Below, piece by piece: positions 15,602 to 22,378 of a stretch of 64,000 nt of DNA (position 1 is the stretch's first letter; the number at the start of each line of letters is the position of its first letter). A model generated the notes under the pieces. The model was given only the letters and a program-made list of their open reading frames with translations, ran no database searches and had not been told where the DNA came from. The DNA lies in contig CAMYZE010000007.1 of assembly GCA_947303805.1 (NCBI GenBank), forward strand, positions 1 to 64,000, read 5' to 3'. The translations under genes and the position numbers were made by a program. This DNA is from an uncultured Clostridia bacterium (GTDB lineage Bacteria; Bacillota; Clostridia; Lachnospirales; Lachnospiraceae).

Positions 15602-16188
15602 CAAGGTGGGAGTGGAAGTTAAGAAAGACACATTTACCAATTAATTTAAGGTACTTTGAACCAGCACTTAAAGTCTTAAACACAGTCATTATCATCGCAT
15701 TTGCCTTATGGTACATAAATAGGACCTTACAGCCATTTTATTACTTTGACCAATACACTTTAGCGAAAGAACTTAAGAGACAGGAAGAACATATAAGAGA
15801 GTCACAGAAGAAAGAACTTGCAGAAGCCAAATATATAGTTGAGCAAACTGAACTTAAAGAGAAGTACAAGAGAGAAGAAGAACAGCGAAAGAGACATGCT
15901 GCAGAAATAGAGGCTTGTGCTAAGAAGTATAAAATTGGCGACCGCATCAAAATATATGATATGAATGCTCCAATGGTTAAAGAAGGAGACCATTTCAGAT
16001 ATTCGATAGGTGGCATAGATGTGATAACAAACATCATTGATACAACCTTATACTGTGAGTCAGGCGAAAAGTATAGTGCTAATGATCAAATAGATAAAGT
16101 CAGAAGTAATCGTGAATGGAAAGACTTAGTTAATATGAGCCTTAGAGGCGAACTTCAATTTGCAGCAGACAATAATAACGCTCCTTAA
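15598..16188 (+). CDS. Single-pass membrane protein with coiled coil
   Basis: This 196-aa protein has a transmembrane helix at about residues 29-45 (LNTVIIIAFALWYI), a long charged coiled coil (about 60-110, rich in Lys/Glu/Arg), and a compact C-terminal domain (GDRIKIYDMNAPMV; GGIDVITNIIDTTLYC). It overlaps the preceding regulator. The final codons overlap the 5' strand of a tRNA-like fold (16179-16261). No family recognised. Confidence 0.65.
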   Translation: MTRWEWKLRKTHLPINLRYFEPALKVLNTVIIIAFALWYINRTLQPFYYFDQYTLAKELKRQEEHIRESQKKELAEAKYIVEQTELKEKYKREEEQRKRHAAEIEACAKKYKIGDRIKIYDMNAPMVKEGDHFRYSIGGIDVITNIIDTTLYCESGEKYSANDQIDKVRSNREWKDLVNMSLRGELQFAADNNNAP

Positions 16189-16261
16189 TCACTCCCTTCG
16201 AAAACTATCATTTTCGGAATGAAGATATTGGCAAATATTGGTTCGATTCCAATAGGAGCGG
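16179..16261 (+). ncRNA. tRNA-like element without a normal D arm
   Basis: CGCTCCT (16179-16185) pairs with AGGAGCG (16254-16260) as a 7-bp acceptor-like stem, followed by TA at positions 8-9. A canonical T arm is present: ATTGG-TTCGATT-CCAAT (16237-16253). In the middle, CGAAAA/TTTTCG (16199-16216) forms one hairpin with a 6-nt loop. No D stem can be drawn and the variable segment is too long, so this is not a standard tRNA. It begins inside the preceding gene. Confidence 0.45.
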
Positions 16262-16264
16262 TTA

Positions 16265-16333
16265 ACCGCAGAGTAAAAAATAATAGAGAGGGATTATTTT
16301 CTTAAAGCTTATTCCTTTGGGCTTTTCTGCGGT
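16265..16333 (+). ncRNA. Three-way-junction RNA fold before the next gene
   Basis: The closing stem is ACCGCAGA (16265-16272) with TCTGCGGT (16326-16333). Inside are AAAATAAT/ATTATTTT (16277-16300) and AAAGC/GCTTT (16304-16325). The next gene's binding site follows at about 16350. It may be a leader element or processed RNA; no T run follows, so it is not a plain terminator. Confidence 0.5.
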
Positions 16334-16363
16334 ATTTATTAAAAAAAAGAGAGAGGGTTTAGT

Positions 16364-16669
16364 ATGGCATCTACAAAAGAAAAATCAAATCCAACTTCAT
16401 CTGATGTAAAAATCAAATTAATTATGGCGGCTATCAATAAGCCAAGAACCATAAGTTATCTATCAAGACTCATTAATTCATCAGCCCGTGATACAAGAAG
16501 AATAATAGCTCGTATAAGAAAGCACCATCCAATTTATGCATTTACTGATGGGACTGGCTATAAGTATGCTTCAAAGAGAGAGGCAAGAAAGCTTATTTCA
16601 TTTGAGCGAAATATCATTAAGAACCATCAAAAGAATCTAAAAGTTTTAACTGATTATGTGGGAGAGTAG
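16364..16669 (+). CDS. Winged-helix-like phage protein
   Basis: This 101-aa basic protein has a helix-turn-helix-like arrangement (KPRTISYLSRLINSSARDTR, RIIARIRKHHPIYAFTDG), as in winged-helix DNA-binding proteins of phage replication regions. AGAGAGGG precedes the ATG. It lies directly before the replication protein and may assist it. Confidence 0.55.
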   Translation: MASTKEKSNPTSSDVKIKLIMAAINKPRTISYLSRLINSSARDTRRIIARIRKHHPIYAFTDGTGYKYASKREARKLISFERNIIKNHQKNLKVLTDYVGE

Positions 16670-16671
16670 AT

Positions 16672-17541
16672 ATGAGTGAGAAAAGAATGTTTTCAAAAAA
16701 CATAGTATTAAGTGATGTGTTTTTGTCACTTCCACCATCTACTCAGGCTCTGTATTATCTTTTTGGTATGAACTGTGACGATGATGGAGTAGTGCCAAAT
16801 CCTATAGCTTTAATGAAGATGGGTAAGTACAAAAAGAGTGATTATCAGAATTTATTAGACAAAAGATATGTTTTAGAAGACAAAGATAGTAAAGTTGCAA
16901 TAATTAAGCATCATAAAATAAATAATTACATACCAAAAGACCGTTACAAACCATCAACTTACCAGGAAGAACTGGAAAAATTGACCATAAATGAGTATGG
17001 AGCATATACAGAAAAGCAAACAAAAAAGTCAAGTAAATCAAAGAAAGTAGCGAGTAAGTCTTGTATACAACCTAAGGTAAAGCCTGTATCGAGCTCTGAC
17101 AATTCTACGTATACACAGAGTAGTATAGATAAGAGTAGATTAGATAAGAGTAAAGTAGATGAAATAAAACATAACCAAGTAGAAAATAATAAAAAGGACG
17201 TGCAGCAGCAACCTCATGCTGTTGTGTATAATGCTCTTGAAAAAGCATTTCCAGAGGCTGGCTCTATGTGGGTAGTTGCAATAGACAAGTACTTGGATAG
17301 ACTATCTGATGAGCTTATTATCAATGCCATACAAGAAACTGCAAGTAGTGGAATAAATAACCCTAAGTATTTTAAAGCCATATGTGAGCGGTATATTCTT
17401 AACGGTTATAAAAACCTAAAAGATATAAAAAATCAAAATGCTAAGCAAACTAAAAAGGCGTTAGATCGTGAAGAATATAACAAAAAGTTTATTGAGATGG
17501 CAAAAAAGCAAAATGAGAAAAAGTTGATGAACTCATCCTGA
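16672..17541 (+). CDS. Phage replication initiator-type protein with DnaD domain
   Basis: This 289-aa protein has an N-terminal winged-helix region (FSKNIVLSDVFLSLPPSTQALYYL... about 1-80, the phage replisome-organiser type), a low-complexity Lys/Ser-rich linker (about 105-185) and a C-terminal DnaD/DnaB_2 domain (VYNALEKAFPE to ERYILNGYKNL, about 185-250). Such proteins bind the phage origin and recruit the host helicase loader. The linker-coding DNA contains the repeated word TAGATAAGAGTA and may hold the origin, as in related phages. No phage helicase or loader gene is present, so host DnaC/DnaI is presumably used. Confidence 0.8.
   Translation: MSEKRMFSKNIVLSDVFLSLPPSTQALYYLFGMNCDDDGVVPNPIALMKMGKYKKSDYQNLLDKRYVLEDKDSKVAIIKHHKINNYIPKDRYKPSTYQEELEKLTINEYGAYTEKQTKKSSKSKKVASKSCIQPKVKPVSSSDNSTYTQSSIDKSRLDKSKVDEIKHNQVENNKKDVQQQPHAVVYNALEKAFPEAGSMWVVAIDKYLDRLSDELIINAIQETASSGINNPKYFKAICERYILNGYKNLKDIKNQNAKQTKKALDREEYNKKFIEMAKKQNEKKLMNSS
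17115..17162 (+). repeat. Iteron-like repeats inside the replication gene
   Basis: TAGATAAGAGTA occurs twice 14 bp apart (17126, 17140), flanked by the shorter words AGAGTAGTA and AAGTAGATGA. Origins inside initiator genes commonly carry such repeats; here it is a candidate origin only. Confidence 0.45.
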
Positions 17542-17555
17542 GAGAGAGGGACAAA

Positions 17556-17687
17556 ATGAAGTACAAATTTTATAAAAAATATGATAAAAGACCAGAAGTT
17601 AAGCATCGTATACAGCAGCCTAAAAGGATAAATGCATATGATGACATCATTAAAAAAATCATAAAAAGAGGTATCTTATGTCAATAG
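17556..17687 (+). CDS. Small basic protein
   Basis: A 43-aa Lys/Arg-rich product (MKYKFYKKYDKRPEVKHRIQ) with GAGAGGG upstream; it overlaps the next start by 10 bp. Function unknown. Confidence 0.55.
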   Translation: MKYKFYKKYDKRPEVKHRIQQPKRINAYDDIIKKIIKRGILCQ

Positions 17688-17977
17688 ATCCAAACAAAAT
17701 TATCGATATGCATGAAGATATAATGCATAGTCTTATATCTCTAAATTGTGAGATGATAAGGTTAAAGAAGAATATACAGGACAATGAAGAGCGACTTAAG
17801 AATGACATCAAAGAGAATGAAAACATATGCCCAATGAAGACCTGTATATGGAACATTAATGGCAAATGCAACCAAAATGGCATGTATGACATTCTAAAAC
17901 AATGTCGAGAGAGTAATTATAAGTTTTTTGAGTCTGATAATTCGCAAGTAGATAAAGGCTACTTAGGGAAATGTTAA
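17678..17977 (+). CDS. Hypothetical protein with Cys cluster
   Basis: This 99-aa protein is helical in its first 60 residues (DMHEDIMHSLISLNCEMIRL) and then has CPMKTCIWNINGKCNQ, a spacing that may bind a metal. AGAGG lies before ATG. No family recognised. Confidence 0.6.
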   Translation: MSIDPNKIIDMHEDIMHSLISLNCEMIRLKKNIQDNEERLKNDIKENENICPMKTCIWNINGKCNQNGMYDILKQCRESNYKFFESDNSQVDKGYLGKC

Positions 17978-17978
17978 T

Positions 17979-18455
17979 ATGGCTCTTCTAAGAAGTGATG
18001 AAGATATAAAGCAAGAAATCAAGAAACTTGAAAAAGAACTTGTAAAATATCCTACTGGACCAACAAGACGTAAAATTAAAGCCAGAATAGCTAGGCTTAA
18101 TAGATTCGGTCAAGAGAGGCTTAATGAAGAAAATAGGCGAAGAAGACTCGGAATGAAGAAGAAAGTCTTAAAGCCTAAGGTTAAAAAGAATGATATTAAG
18201 CCAGAAAAAGTGGTTAAGAAGAAACCATTTATAATTATATCTAATCCAGCGATTGAGAGGGAAGTGGGATATATCAAAATCGATGAGAAATTACAAAAAG
18301 AGCGGAAATCAGAGAAAAGAGAAAAATATTATTGCAGCAGTTGTGGCAAAGAATGTGTTAAAACATACTCGAATATAAATGACATATACAAGCATAAGTA
18401 CTACTGTGAAAAATGTGCCAAACAGAAATACGGGATGTTTGAAATTGAGGAATAG
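17979..18455 (+). CDS. Zinc-ribbon phage protein
   Basis: This 158-aa protein has a basic coiled N-terminal half (KQEIKKLEKELVKYPTGPT, RRKIKARIARLNRFGQERL) and a C-terminal four-Cys ribbon (YYCSSCGKEC ... YYCEKCAKQKYG). It may bind nucleic acid. It starts 1 nt after the previous stop and abuts the next gene, so the cluster is one operon. Confidence 0.6.
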   Translation: MALLRSDEDIKQEIKKLEKELVKYPTGPTRRKIKARIARLNRFGQERLNEENRRRRLGMKKKVLKPKVKKNDIKPEKVVKKKPFIIISNPAIEREVGYIKIDEKLQKERKSEKREKYYCSSCGKECVKTYSNINDIYKHKYYCEKCAKQKYGMFEIEE

Positions 18456-18977
18456 ATGGGCCAGGTAACCAAAAAGAAAATTGAAAAAATGCATTATCTA
18501 TTTGGAAAGATAGAGGGGTATAAGTGTAAAGAATGCAGCAGGCTAGTATGTGTACCTGGCCTTAATGGTAAAAGATTTTACAAATGCTTAAATTATGGCC
18601 AAAGTAATGCAGAGTCAACCGATTGGCGATTATCTTACACAGCATGCGGATTACTTAATAAAGAGATTGAAAAGACGGCCGTAAATTTGCGAGTGACGGA
18701 ACCAAAGCAACAGATAGCAGGACAAACCAATTTTTTTTGGAAAATAGCAGTTGAGGGAAAAATGAAATACTATAATCGGACAAAAGAAGAATGCGTAAAA
18801 CTTGGGTGCAAGTGTGTGGACTGTCTAAGCAATCATCACAACGAGAAATACTGTTGCTGGAACTGCGGAACTTGCAGCAGTGAAAATTGTGGGGGCATAA
18901 CGAAATACGATTATTTAAAAAAAGAATGCAAACTCTATAAACAAAGGGGCAAAAGGAAAAATGTCAAAAACAAATAG
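18456..18977 (+). CDS. Cysteine-rich phage protein
   Basis: This 173-aa protein has two Cys clusters: CKECSRLVC...CLNYG near residues 23-50, and CVKLGCKCVDCLS...YCCWNCGTCSSENCGG near 118-150. The arrangement suggests two or more zinc sites. The ATG directly follows the previous stop. Function unknown; such Cys-rich proteins are common in clostridial phage early operons. Confidence 0.6.
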   Translation: MGQVTKKKIEKMHYLFGKIEGYKCKECSRLVCVPGLNGKRFYKCLNYGQSNAESTDWRLSYTACGLLNKEIEKTAVNLRVTEPKQQIAGQTNFFWKIAVEGKMKYYNRTKEECVKLGCKCVDCLSNHHNEKYCCWNCGTCSSENCGGITKYDYLKKECKLYKQRGKRKNVKNK

Positions 18978-19410
18978 AACACAGATTATAGACAAAATGG
19001 ACAACAAACAACTTGCGCTTTATTTAGCCTATGGGGCTCATATAGTTGATGGAGATATTGATACTGCTAACCTTATTGATATTGATGATAAGACAAGAGC
19101 AGAAATTGCAAAAAACTCTATTGAAATCGAAAAATGGTTATCTGAAAAAGCAAAACCAAATGCAACTAAATATTATTGGGAACTTACAAAAACCAATGCA
19201 GATTTTGAAGAAGCATTTTATTATTTCACAACGGATTTTATGTTTGATGAAGAACATATACATTTAAGCGACCACGACTTTGAATACGATTTAGTCTTAT
19301 TCAAAGATGATGAAGAAATAGAGGGAATGAGTGGCTATTATATAGAGTATGAAGAATTACCACAAGACATAAAAGATATGCTAGATGAGTTTATAGTTAG
19401 AAAGGAGTAG
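18961..19410 (+). CDS. Acidic hypothetical protein
   Basis: This 149-aa protein is strongly acidic, especially its second half (FMFDEEHIHLSDHDFEYDLV, FKDDEEIEG). Acidic small phage proteins sometimes act as DNA mimics against host defence, but nothing specific supports that here. It overlaps the preceding gene by 17 bp. Confidence 0.6.
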   Translation: MSKTNRTQIIDKMDNKQLALYLAYGAHIVDGDIDTANLIDIDDKTRAEIAKNSIEIEKWLSEKAKPNATKYYWELTKTNADFEEAFYYFTTDFMFDEEHIHLSDHDFEYDLVLFKDDEEIEGMSGYYIEYEELPQDIKDMLDEFIVRKE

Positions 19411-19412
19411 TT

Positions 19413-19838
19413 ATGCGAGAGATAAAGTTTAGAGGGTATAATAAAAGAAAAGAAAAATGGTATTATGGATTTTTAGGTAAATACAATTTTATAAAAGAAA
19501 AAGATTATTACCTAGATGATGGGTTTTGTAACAACATAGTAGAAGAAGATAGCATTGGTCAATACACAGGCTTCAAAGATAAGAATGGTAAAGAGATATA
19601 TGAGGGGGATATAGTAGAGTATGTTAGCGACACATTAAAGAATGAAGACAATAAAATATTCATTGTGGAGTGGGAAACCGAAACAAATAATGGATGGCTT
19701 ATTAGAAATTATAATTACCCTGACGAAACTGCTGTAGAAAATGAACATTTGTCATATTGGTTGAATGATTATACTGGTCTGCAAAGTGAAGTTGTAGGTA
19801 ACCTATATGAAGAGAAAGAAGAACAAAAAGTTGGTTAA
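19413..19838 (+). CDS. YopX family protein
   Basis: This 141-aa protein matches the YopX pattern: an N-terminal MREIKFRGYN segment followed by IGQYTGFKDKNGKEIYEGDI, then a small barrel-like domain with WETETNNGW and a C-terminal EVVGNLYE. YopX proteins are common in Firmicute phages and of unknown function. GGAG precedes ATG; the next gene overlaps its end by 32 bp. Confidence 0.88.
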   Translation: MREIKFRGYNKRKEKWYYGFLGKYNFIKEKDYYLDDGFCNNIVEEDSIGQYTGFKDKNGKEIYEGDIVEYVSDTLKNEDNKIFIVEWETETNNGWLIRNYNYPDETAVENEHLSYWLNDYTGLQSEVVGNLYEEKEEQKVG

Positions 19839-20136
19839 AAATGAAAAATTATATGCAGGTTGGTTATCTCCATCAGGTGAGTATTTCAAATTAGAAAGTC
19901 ATCATTTGTGCCATGAAGAATTAGCTCAAGAAATATTAGGGAAAAATAGAAATTATGGAAAATATGATTTGGCGATGAAAGAATTACTTGATAGAAAGTG
20001 GGCAATAATTAGAGATAAAAGTTTTTATTGCTCTAAAATGTCATATTATGTAGGGTGGGGATTAACGGTAGAACAGAAACATTTTCTTAAAGAATATATA
20101 GAAGAAGGAAAAATAGTAGAAGCTGAAGTATATTAA
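19807..20136 (+). CDS. Hypothetical phage protein
   Basis: A 109-aa soluble protein with a basic start (MKRKKNKKLVKNEK) and the segment LYAGWLSPSGEYFKLESHHL, followed by EELAQEILG. It starts inside the end of yopX in another frame; no strong binding site is seen, so the start could be later. No family recognised. Confidence 0.6.
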   Translation: MKRKKNKKLVKNEKLYAGWLSPSGEYFKLESHHLCHEELAQEILGKNRNYGKYDLAMKELLDRKWAIIRDKSFYCSKMSYYVGWGLTVEQKHFLKEYIEEGKIVEAEVY

Positions 20137-20140
20137 ATAA

Positions 20141-20263
20141 TTGATAGTTTAGGACAAATAAAAAAGAGTAAGACCGACTCATGCGGGCTACGGGGCGAAC
20201 GCTTAAAAAGCCGTAGATTTAAGGCGAGGGAAACAAGCAGAGAAATCTGTGTCCATAACTCAA
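20141..20263 (+). ncRNA. Structured RNA with an H-type pseudoknot
   Basis: The closing stem combines TTG/CAA (20141/20263), AGTT/AACT and GGACA/TGTCC (20152-20156 with 20249-20253). Inside are a GAGT/ACTC hairpin (20166-20180), a pseudoknot of CTACGG/CCGTAG (20188-20193 with 20211-20216) and CTTAAA/TTTAAG (20202-20207 with 20218-20223), and a CAGA-GAAA-TCTG hairpin with a GNRA loop (20238-20249). Local GC content is higher than in its surroundings. It occupies a 180-nt gap between genes. No known class recognised. Confidence 0.6.
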
Positions 20264-20316
20264 AGATAGTGCTTAACTCTTTCTATCAATTTTATATAAA
20301 AAGTGGGGAAATAATT

Positions 20317-20475
20317 ATGTCAAAGAGTTACGAAACAATAATACAAGAGAACGAAGACAAGAAATTAAACAAATATCTTGCAGAACATGATGAAGAAAGC
20401 TTATGCGATAGCTGTGAAAATGACTGCTATGATGAATCAATGATTGTTGATGCTTGCAGCAGGTATGTAAAATAA
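20317..20475 (+). CDS. Small acidic protein with Cys motif
   Basis: This 52-aa product starts at ATG 20317 with GGGGA 8 nt upstream. It contains LCDSCENDCYDE, a possible metal site, in an acidic context. The longer reading to 20269 would invade the structured RNA region and lacks a binding site. Function unknown. Confidence 0.6.
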   Translation: MSKSYETIIQENEDKKLNKYLAEHDEESLCDSCENDCYDESMIVDACSRYVK

Positions 20476-20537
20476 TGGCTAAAAATGGTATTTTTGGAAT
20501 TTTTGGTATCCATAAAAAAGGGGTCGTAAAAATATAA
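20475..20537 (+). CDS. Possible 20-aa peptide
   Basis: MAKNGIFGIFGIHKKGVVKI is framed by a TAATG overlap with the previous gene and ends directly before the ATG of the next gene. The tight packing supports it; no binding site is evident. Confidence 0.35.
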   Translation: MAKNGIFGIFGIHKKGVVKI

Positions 20538-20939
20538 ATGGGAAACATAAGTAAGAAAGATTTAGAGAAACTTAAGTATTATATACAAGAGAGAGAAAGA
20601 CTTGAAAGAGAAATAACTAAATATTCTGATTCTATATCTGATGGATATAGCTCAATTACTTATGGAGAGATAAGGTCTCATTATTCTAACCCTGATGCCA
20701 TATATGATTTAATAATTCATAATGATAAGCTTAAAAAGCAGATTATTAAGCGTCAGAAGAAACTAACTGTGATAATTAGTAAACTTATGCAAATAATCAA
20801 TAAGATAAAAGACCCCGAGCTTAAGAGCATAGTAGAACTAAGGTCAATATACGGTAAAACCTGGGAACAGATAGGGGAAGAGGTGCATATGGCTGGTTCA
20901 TATGTTAGGAGAAAGTATTATAAATTTACAGAGGAGTAG
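20538..20939 (+). CDS. ArpU/sigma-region-4-like phage late regulator
   Basis: This 133-aa protein is helical with a C-terminal helix-turn-helix (ELRSIYGKTWEQIGEEVHMA, then GSYVRRKYYKF), as in sigma-70 region 4 and ArpU/DUF1492-type regulators that switch on phage late genes. It lies at the end of the early operon, some 2.3 kb before the late promoter/terminator at 23243-23294, which is its likely target. Confidence 0.7.
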   Translation: MGNISKKDLEKLKYYIQERERLEREITKYSDSISDGYSSITYGEIRSHYSNPDAIYDLIIHNDKLKKQIIKRQKKLTVIISKLMQIINKIKDPELKSIVELRSIYGKTWEQIGEEVHMAGSYVRRKYYKFTEE

Positions 20940-20944
20940 GTTAA

Positions 20945-21061
20945 GTGATTCGCAGATGCAAAATATGCCAGTATAAAAATGAATGCCAGTGCAGCAGCTG
21001 CATTAGAAAGTGTCAATGCAAAGGCAAAAGTGGATGGTGCTATAAATATAAAAAAATATAA
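20945..21061 (+). CDS. 38-aa eight-cysteine protein
   Basis: The product has eight Cys in 38 residues (CKIC, CQCSSC, CQC, then WC), enough for two metal sites. GAGGAG precedes the GTG start by 8 nt. It ends 7 nt before the module 3 promoter. Function unknown. Confidence 0.5.
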   Translation: MIRRCKICQYKNECQCSSCIRKCQCKGKSGWCYKYKKI

Positions 21062-21068
21062 AAAATAC

Positions 21069-21097
21069 TTGACAAGTTGAACGAAAAATGATATAAT
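21069..21097 (+). promoter_or_regulatory. Module 3 promoter
   Basis: TTGACA (21069-21074), 17-bp spacer, TATAAT (21092-21097). Not interrupted, unlike modules 1 and 2. Confidence 0.85.
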
Positions 21098-21123
21098 ATA
21101 ATCACAGTAAAGAAAGGAGGACA

Positions 21124-21222
21124 ATGCCTATGGACAATAAAATATCACTTGAAGCGAAGATTATGATAGCAATCGGAATTATCCAAATCTTACTCCAAGT
21201 GATAGCAATAATAAAAACCTGA
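21124..21222 (+). CDS. Small membrane protein, module 3 first gene
   Basis: This 32-aa product is an amphipathic/transmembrane helix (IMIAIGIIQILLQVIAII) after a short charged start. AAAGGAGG lies close upstream; ATG at 21130 is an alternative start. It is followed immediately by a long hairpin and then a second hydrophobic peptide, the same plan as modules 1, 2 and 4. Confidence 0.65.
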   Translation: MPMDNKISLEAKIMIAIGIIQILLQVIAIIKT

Positions 21223-21257
21223 TAAGGTTCTCTCCGAAAGGAGAGTTTACCTTATCA
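21221..21257 (+). other. Inter-gene hairpin of module 3
   Basis: GATAAGGT/ACCTTATC enclose CTCTCC-GAAA-GGAGAG. The 14 paired positions start at the stop codon of the upstream gene; no T run follows. Confidence 0.8.
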
Positions 21258-21295
21258 TTATAAAATATATATTTATAAAAATCAAGGAGAAAATT

Positions 21296-21376
21296 ATGAA
21301 AACATTACAAATTATCCAATTGGTTTTAAGTGTTATTCAATTGTGTTTGATTATTCGGTATATTGGCAAAAAGTAA
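21296..21376 (+). CDS. 26-aa hydrophobic peptide, module 3 second gene
   Basis: One membrane helix (LQIIQLVLSVIQLCLIIRYI) ending GKK, with AAGGAG 6 nt before the ATG and the same AAAAATCAAGGAG leader as module 2. A real terminator follows it. Confidence 0.65.
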   Translation: MKTLQIIQLVLSVIQLCLIIRYIGKK

Positions 21377-21386
21377 TAATTACAGT

Positions 21387-21412
21387 AAAAGGACTTATAA
21401 AGTCCTTTTAAT
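21387..21412 (+). terminator. Terminator of module 3
   Basis: AAAGGACTT (21388-21396) pairs with AAGTCCTTT (21400-21408), followed by a T-rich stretch. Confidence 0.75.
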
Positions 21413-21440
21413 TTATATAAAAAAATATAAAAATAAATAG

Positions 21441-21469
21441 TTGAATGGCATAATAAAAGATGATATAAT
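21441..21469 (+). promoter_or_regulatory. Promoter of the ribbon-helix-helix gene
   Basis: TTGAAT (21441-21446), 17 bp, TATAAT (21464-21469). Confidence 0.75.
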
Positions 21470-21491
21470 AAAACAGTAAAGGTGGTACAAA

Positions 21492-21662
21492 ATGGCAAAA
21501 GTTGGAAGAAAGAAAAGAGAAGAAACAGTAAGAGTATCATATAGACTTAATGCTGAATTGGAACAAAAAATGAGAGAATACTGTGAAGCAACTAACCAAA
21601 TAATGAGTAGGTTTGTAGAGAATGCTATCAAAGAAAAATTGAATCAAAAAGATAGGTATTAA
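21492..21662 (+). CDS. Ribbon-helix-helix DNA-binding protein
   Basis: This 56-aa protein has the CopG/Arc pattern: a beta strand (ETVRVSYRLN), helix A (AELEQKMREYCEA) and helix B (NQIMSRFVENAIKEKL). It is a likely repressor of itself and its neighbour. GGTGG precedes the ATG and it has its own promoter. RHH proteins are the usual antitoxins of GNAT toxins such as TacT, and a GNAT gene starts 200 bp downstream, but a separate promoter and the spacing argue against a simple two-gene operon. Confidence 0.75.
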   Translation: MAKVGRKKREETVRVSYRLNAELEQKMREYCEATNQIMSRFVENAIKEKLNQKDRY

Positions 21663-21734
21663 TCATGATTTACGGAATTTCTACTTAATTAGGTTATATG
21701 ATGTATAAGTATAAATAATTGATTTAAACTAAAT

Positions 21735-21763
21735 TTGATATAACTAAATATATTTGATATAAT
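21735..21763 (+). promoter_or_regulatory. Promoter of the GNAT-SecB operon
   Basis: TTGATA (21735-21740), 17 bp, TATAAT (21758-21763). The leader of about 90 nt contains TATACT/AGTATA and a weak terminator-like hairpin (AATAG/CTATT at 21823-21839 plus a T run), so attenuation is possible. Confidence 0.8.
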
Positions 21764-21862
21764 ATAGGAGCACTTATATTTTATATACTGGCAGTATAAT
21801 TTTGCGGGCAATTTATTCTTTGAATAGTTGGCTGCTATTTTTTTCAAATAGTGTAGTATGAA

Positions 21863-22378
21863 ATGAGCAAAGTAGAAATTAACAAATTGAAAATAGGGGA
21901 TGTTATTGATGATGCTTTTGATTGTGGAGATTCACAGTTTAATGCTATGATAAAAAACTCTTATTTTGCAAATTTGTGTAGACAAATTTATATATATGAC
22001 ATTAAAATTGATAATAAGCTATTAGGGTATTTGGCCTTTTCTGTAGCAAGAGTAGATGTAAATTTTTCCGAATCCTTTGAAAAGGATAACTCATATAAAT
22101 ATCCTGGAATAATAAACTTAGAATATATAGCGATAGACAAGAATTATCAAAAGTTAGGAATAGGTACTGCATCATTAGATAACTTTATTTGTTATATAAG
22201 AAATATTAGTAAAACAATACCAATAACTTTTATTACCTTAGAGCCACTACCAGGTAAAGAAGAATGGTATAAGAAAAAATATTTTGAGTTTGATAATGAA
22301 ATAATGTATTTAGATCTTAAGGATGATGAAGAAAGAAAAATTATTGAAGAGAATATAAGAATGGGAGGTGCTTTATGA
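21863..22378 (+). CDS. GNAT acetyltransferase, TacT-like toxin candidate
   Basis: This 171-aa protein has the GNAT fold: an N-terminal FDCGDSQFNAMI (residues 19-30) like the F-CG-xLN-WL opening of TacT/AtaT toxins, beta strands LLGYLAFSVARV and NLEYIAIDKNY, and the acetyl-CoA loop QKLGIG (96-101) followed by a helix. TacT/AtaT enzymes acetylate aminoacyl-tRNA and stop translation; that activity here is inference. The gene is first of three in an operon: its stop overlaps the next start (ATGA), and the third gene encodes a SecB-like chaperone. The binding site is weak, which would keep this product low relative to its partners. Confidence 0.8.
   Translation: MSKVEINKLKIGDVIDDAFDCGDSQFNAMIKNSYFANLCRQIYIYDIKIDNKLLGYLAFSVARVDVNFSESFEKDNSYKYPGIINLEYIAIDKNYQKLGIGTASLDNFICYIRNISKTIPITFITLEPLPGKEEWYKKKYFEFDNEIMYLDLKDDEERKIIEENIRMGGAL

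Noticed and set aside
16179..16261. A normal phage tRNA
   Set aside because: No D stem, loop of wrong size in the middle hairpin and too many bases between; kept only as a tRNA-like element.
21492..22378. RHH and GNAT as a simple two-gene type II toxin-antitoxin pair
   Set aside because: The genes are 200 bp apart with separate promoters, and the GNAT is coupled to its downstream genes instead. Not excluded as a regulator.
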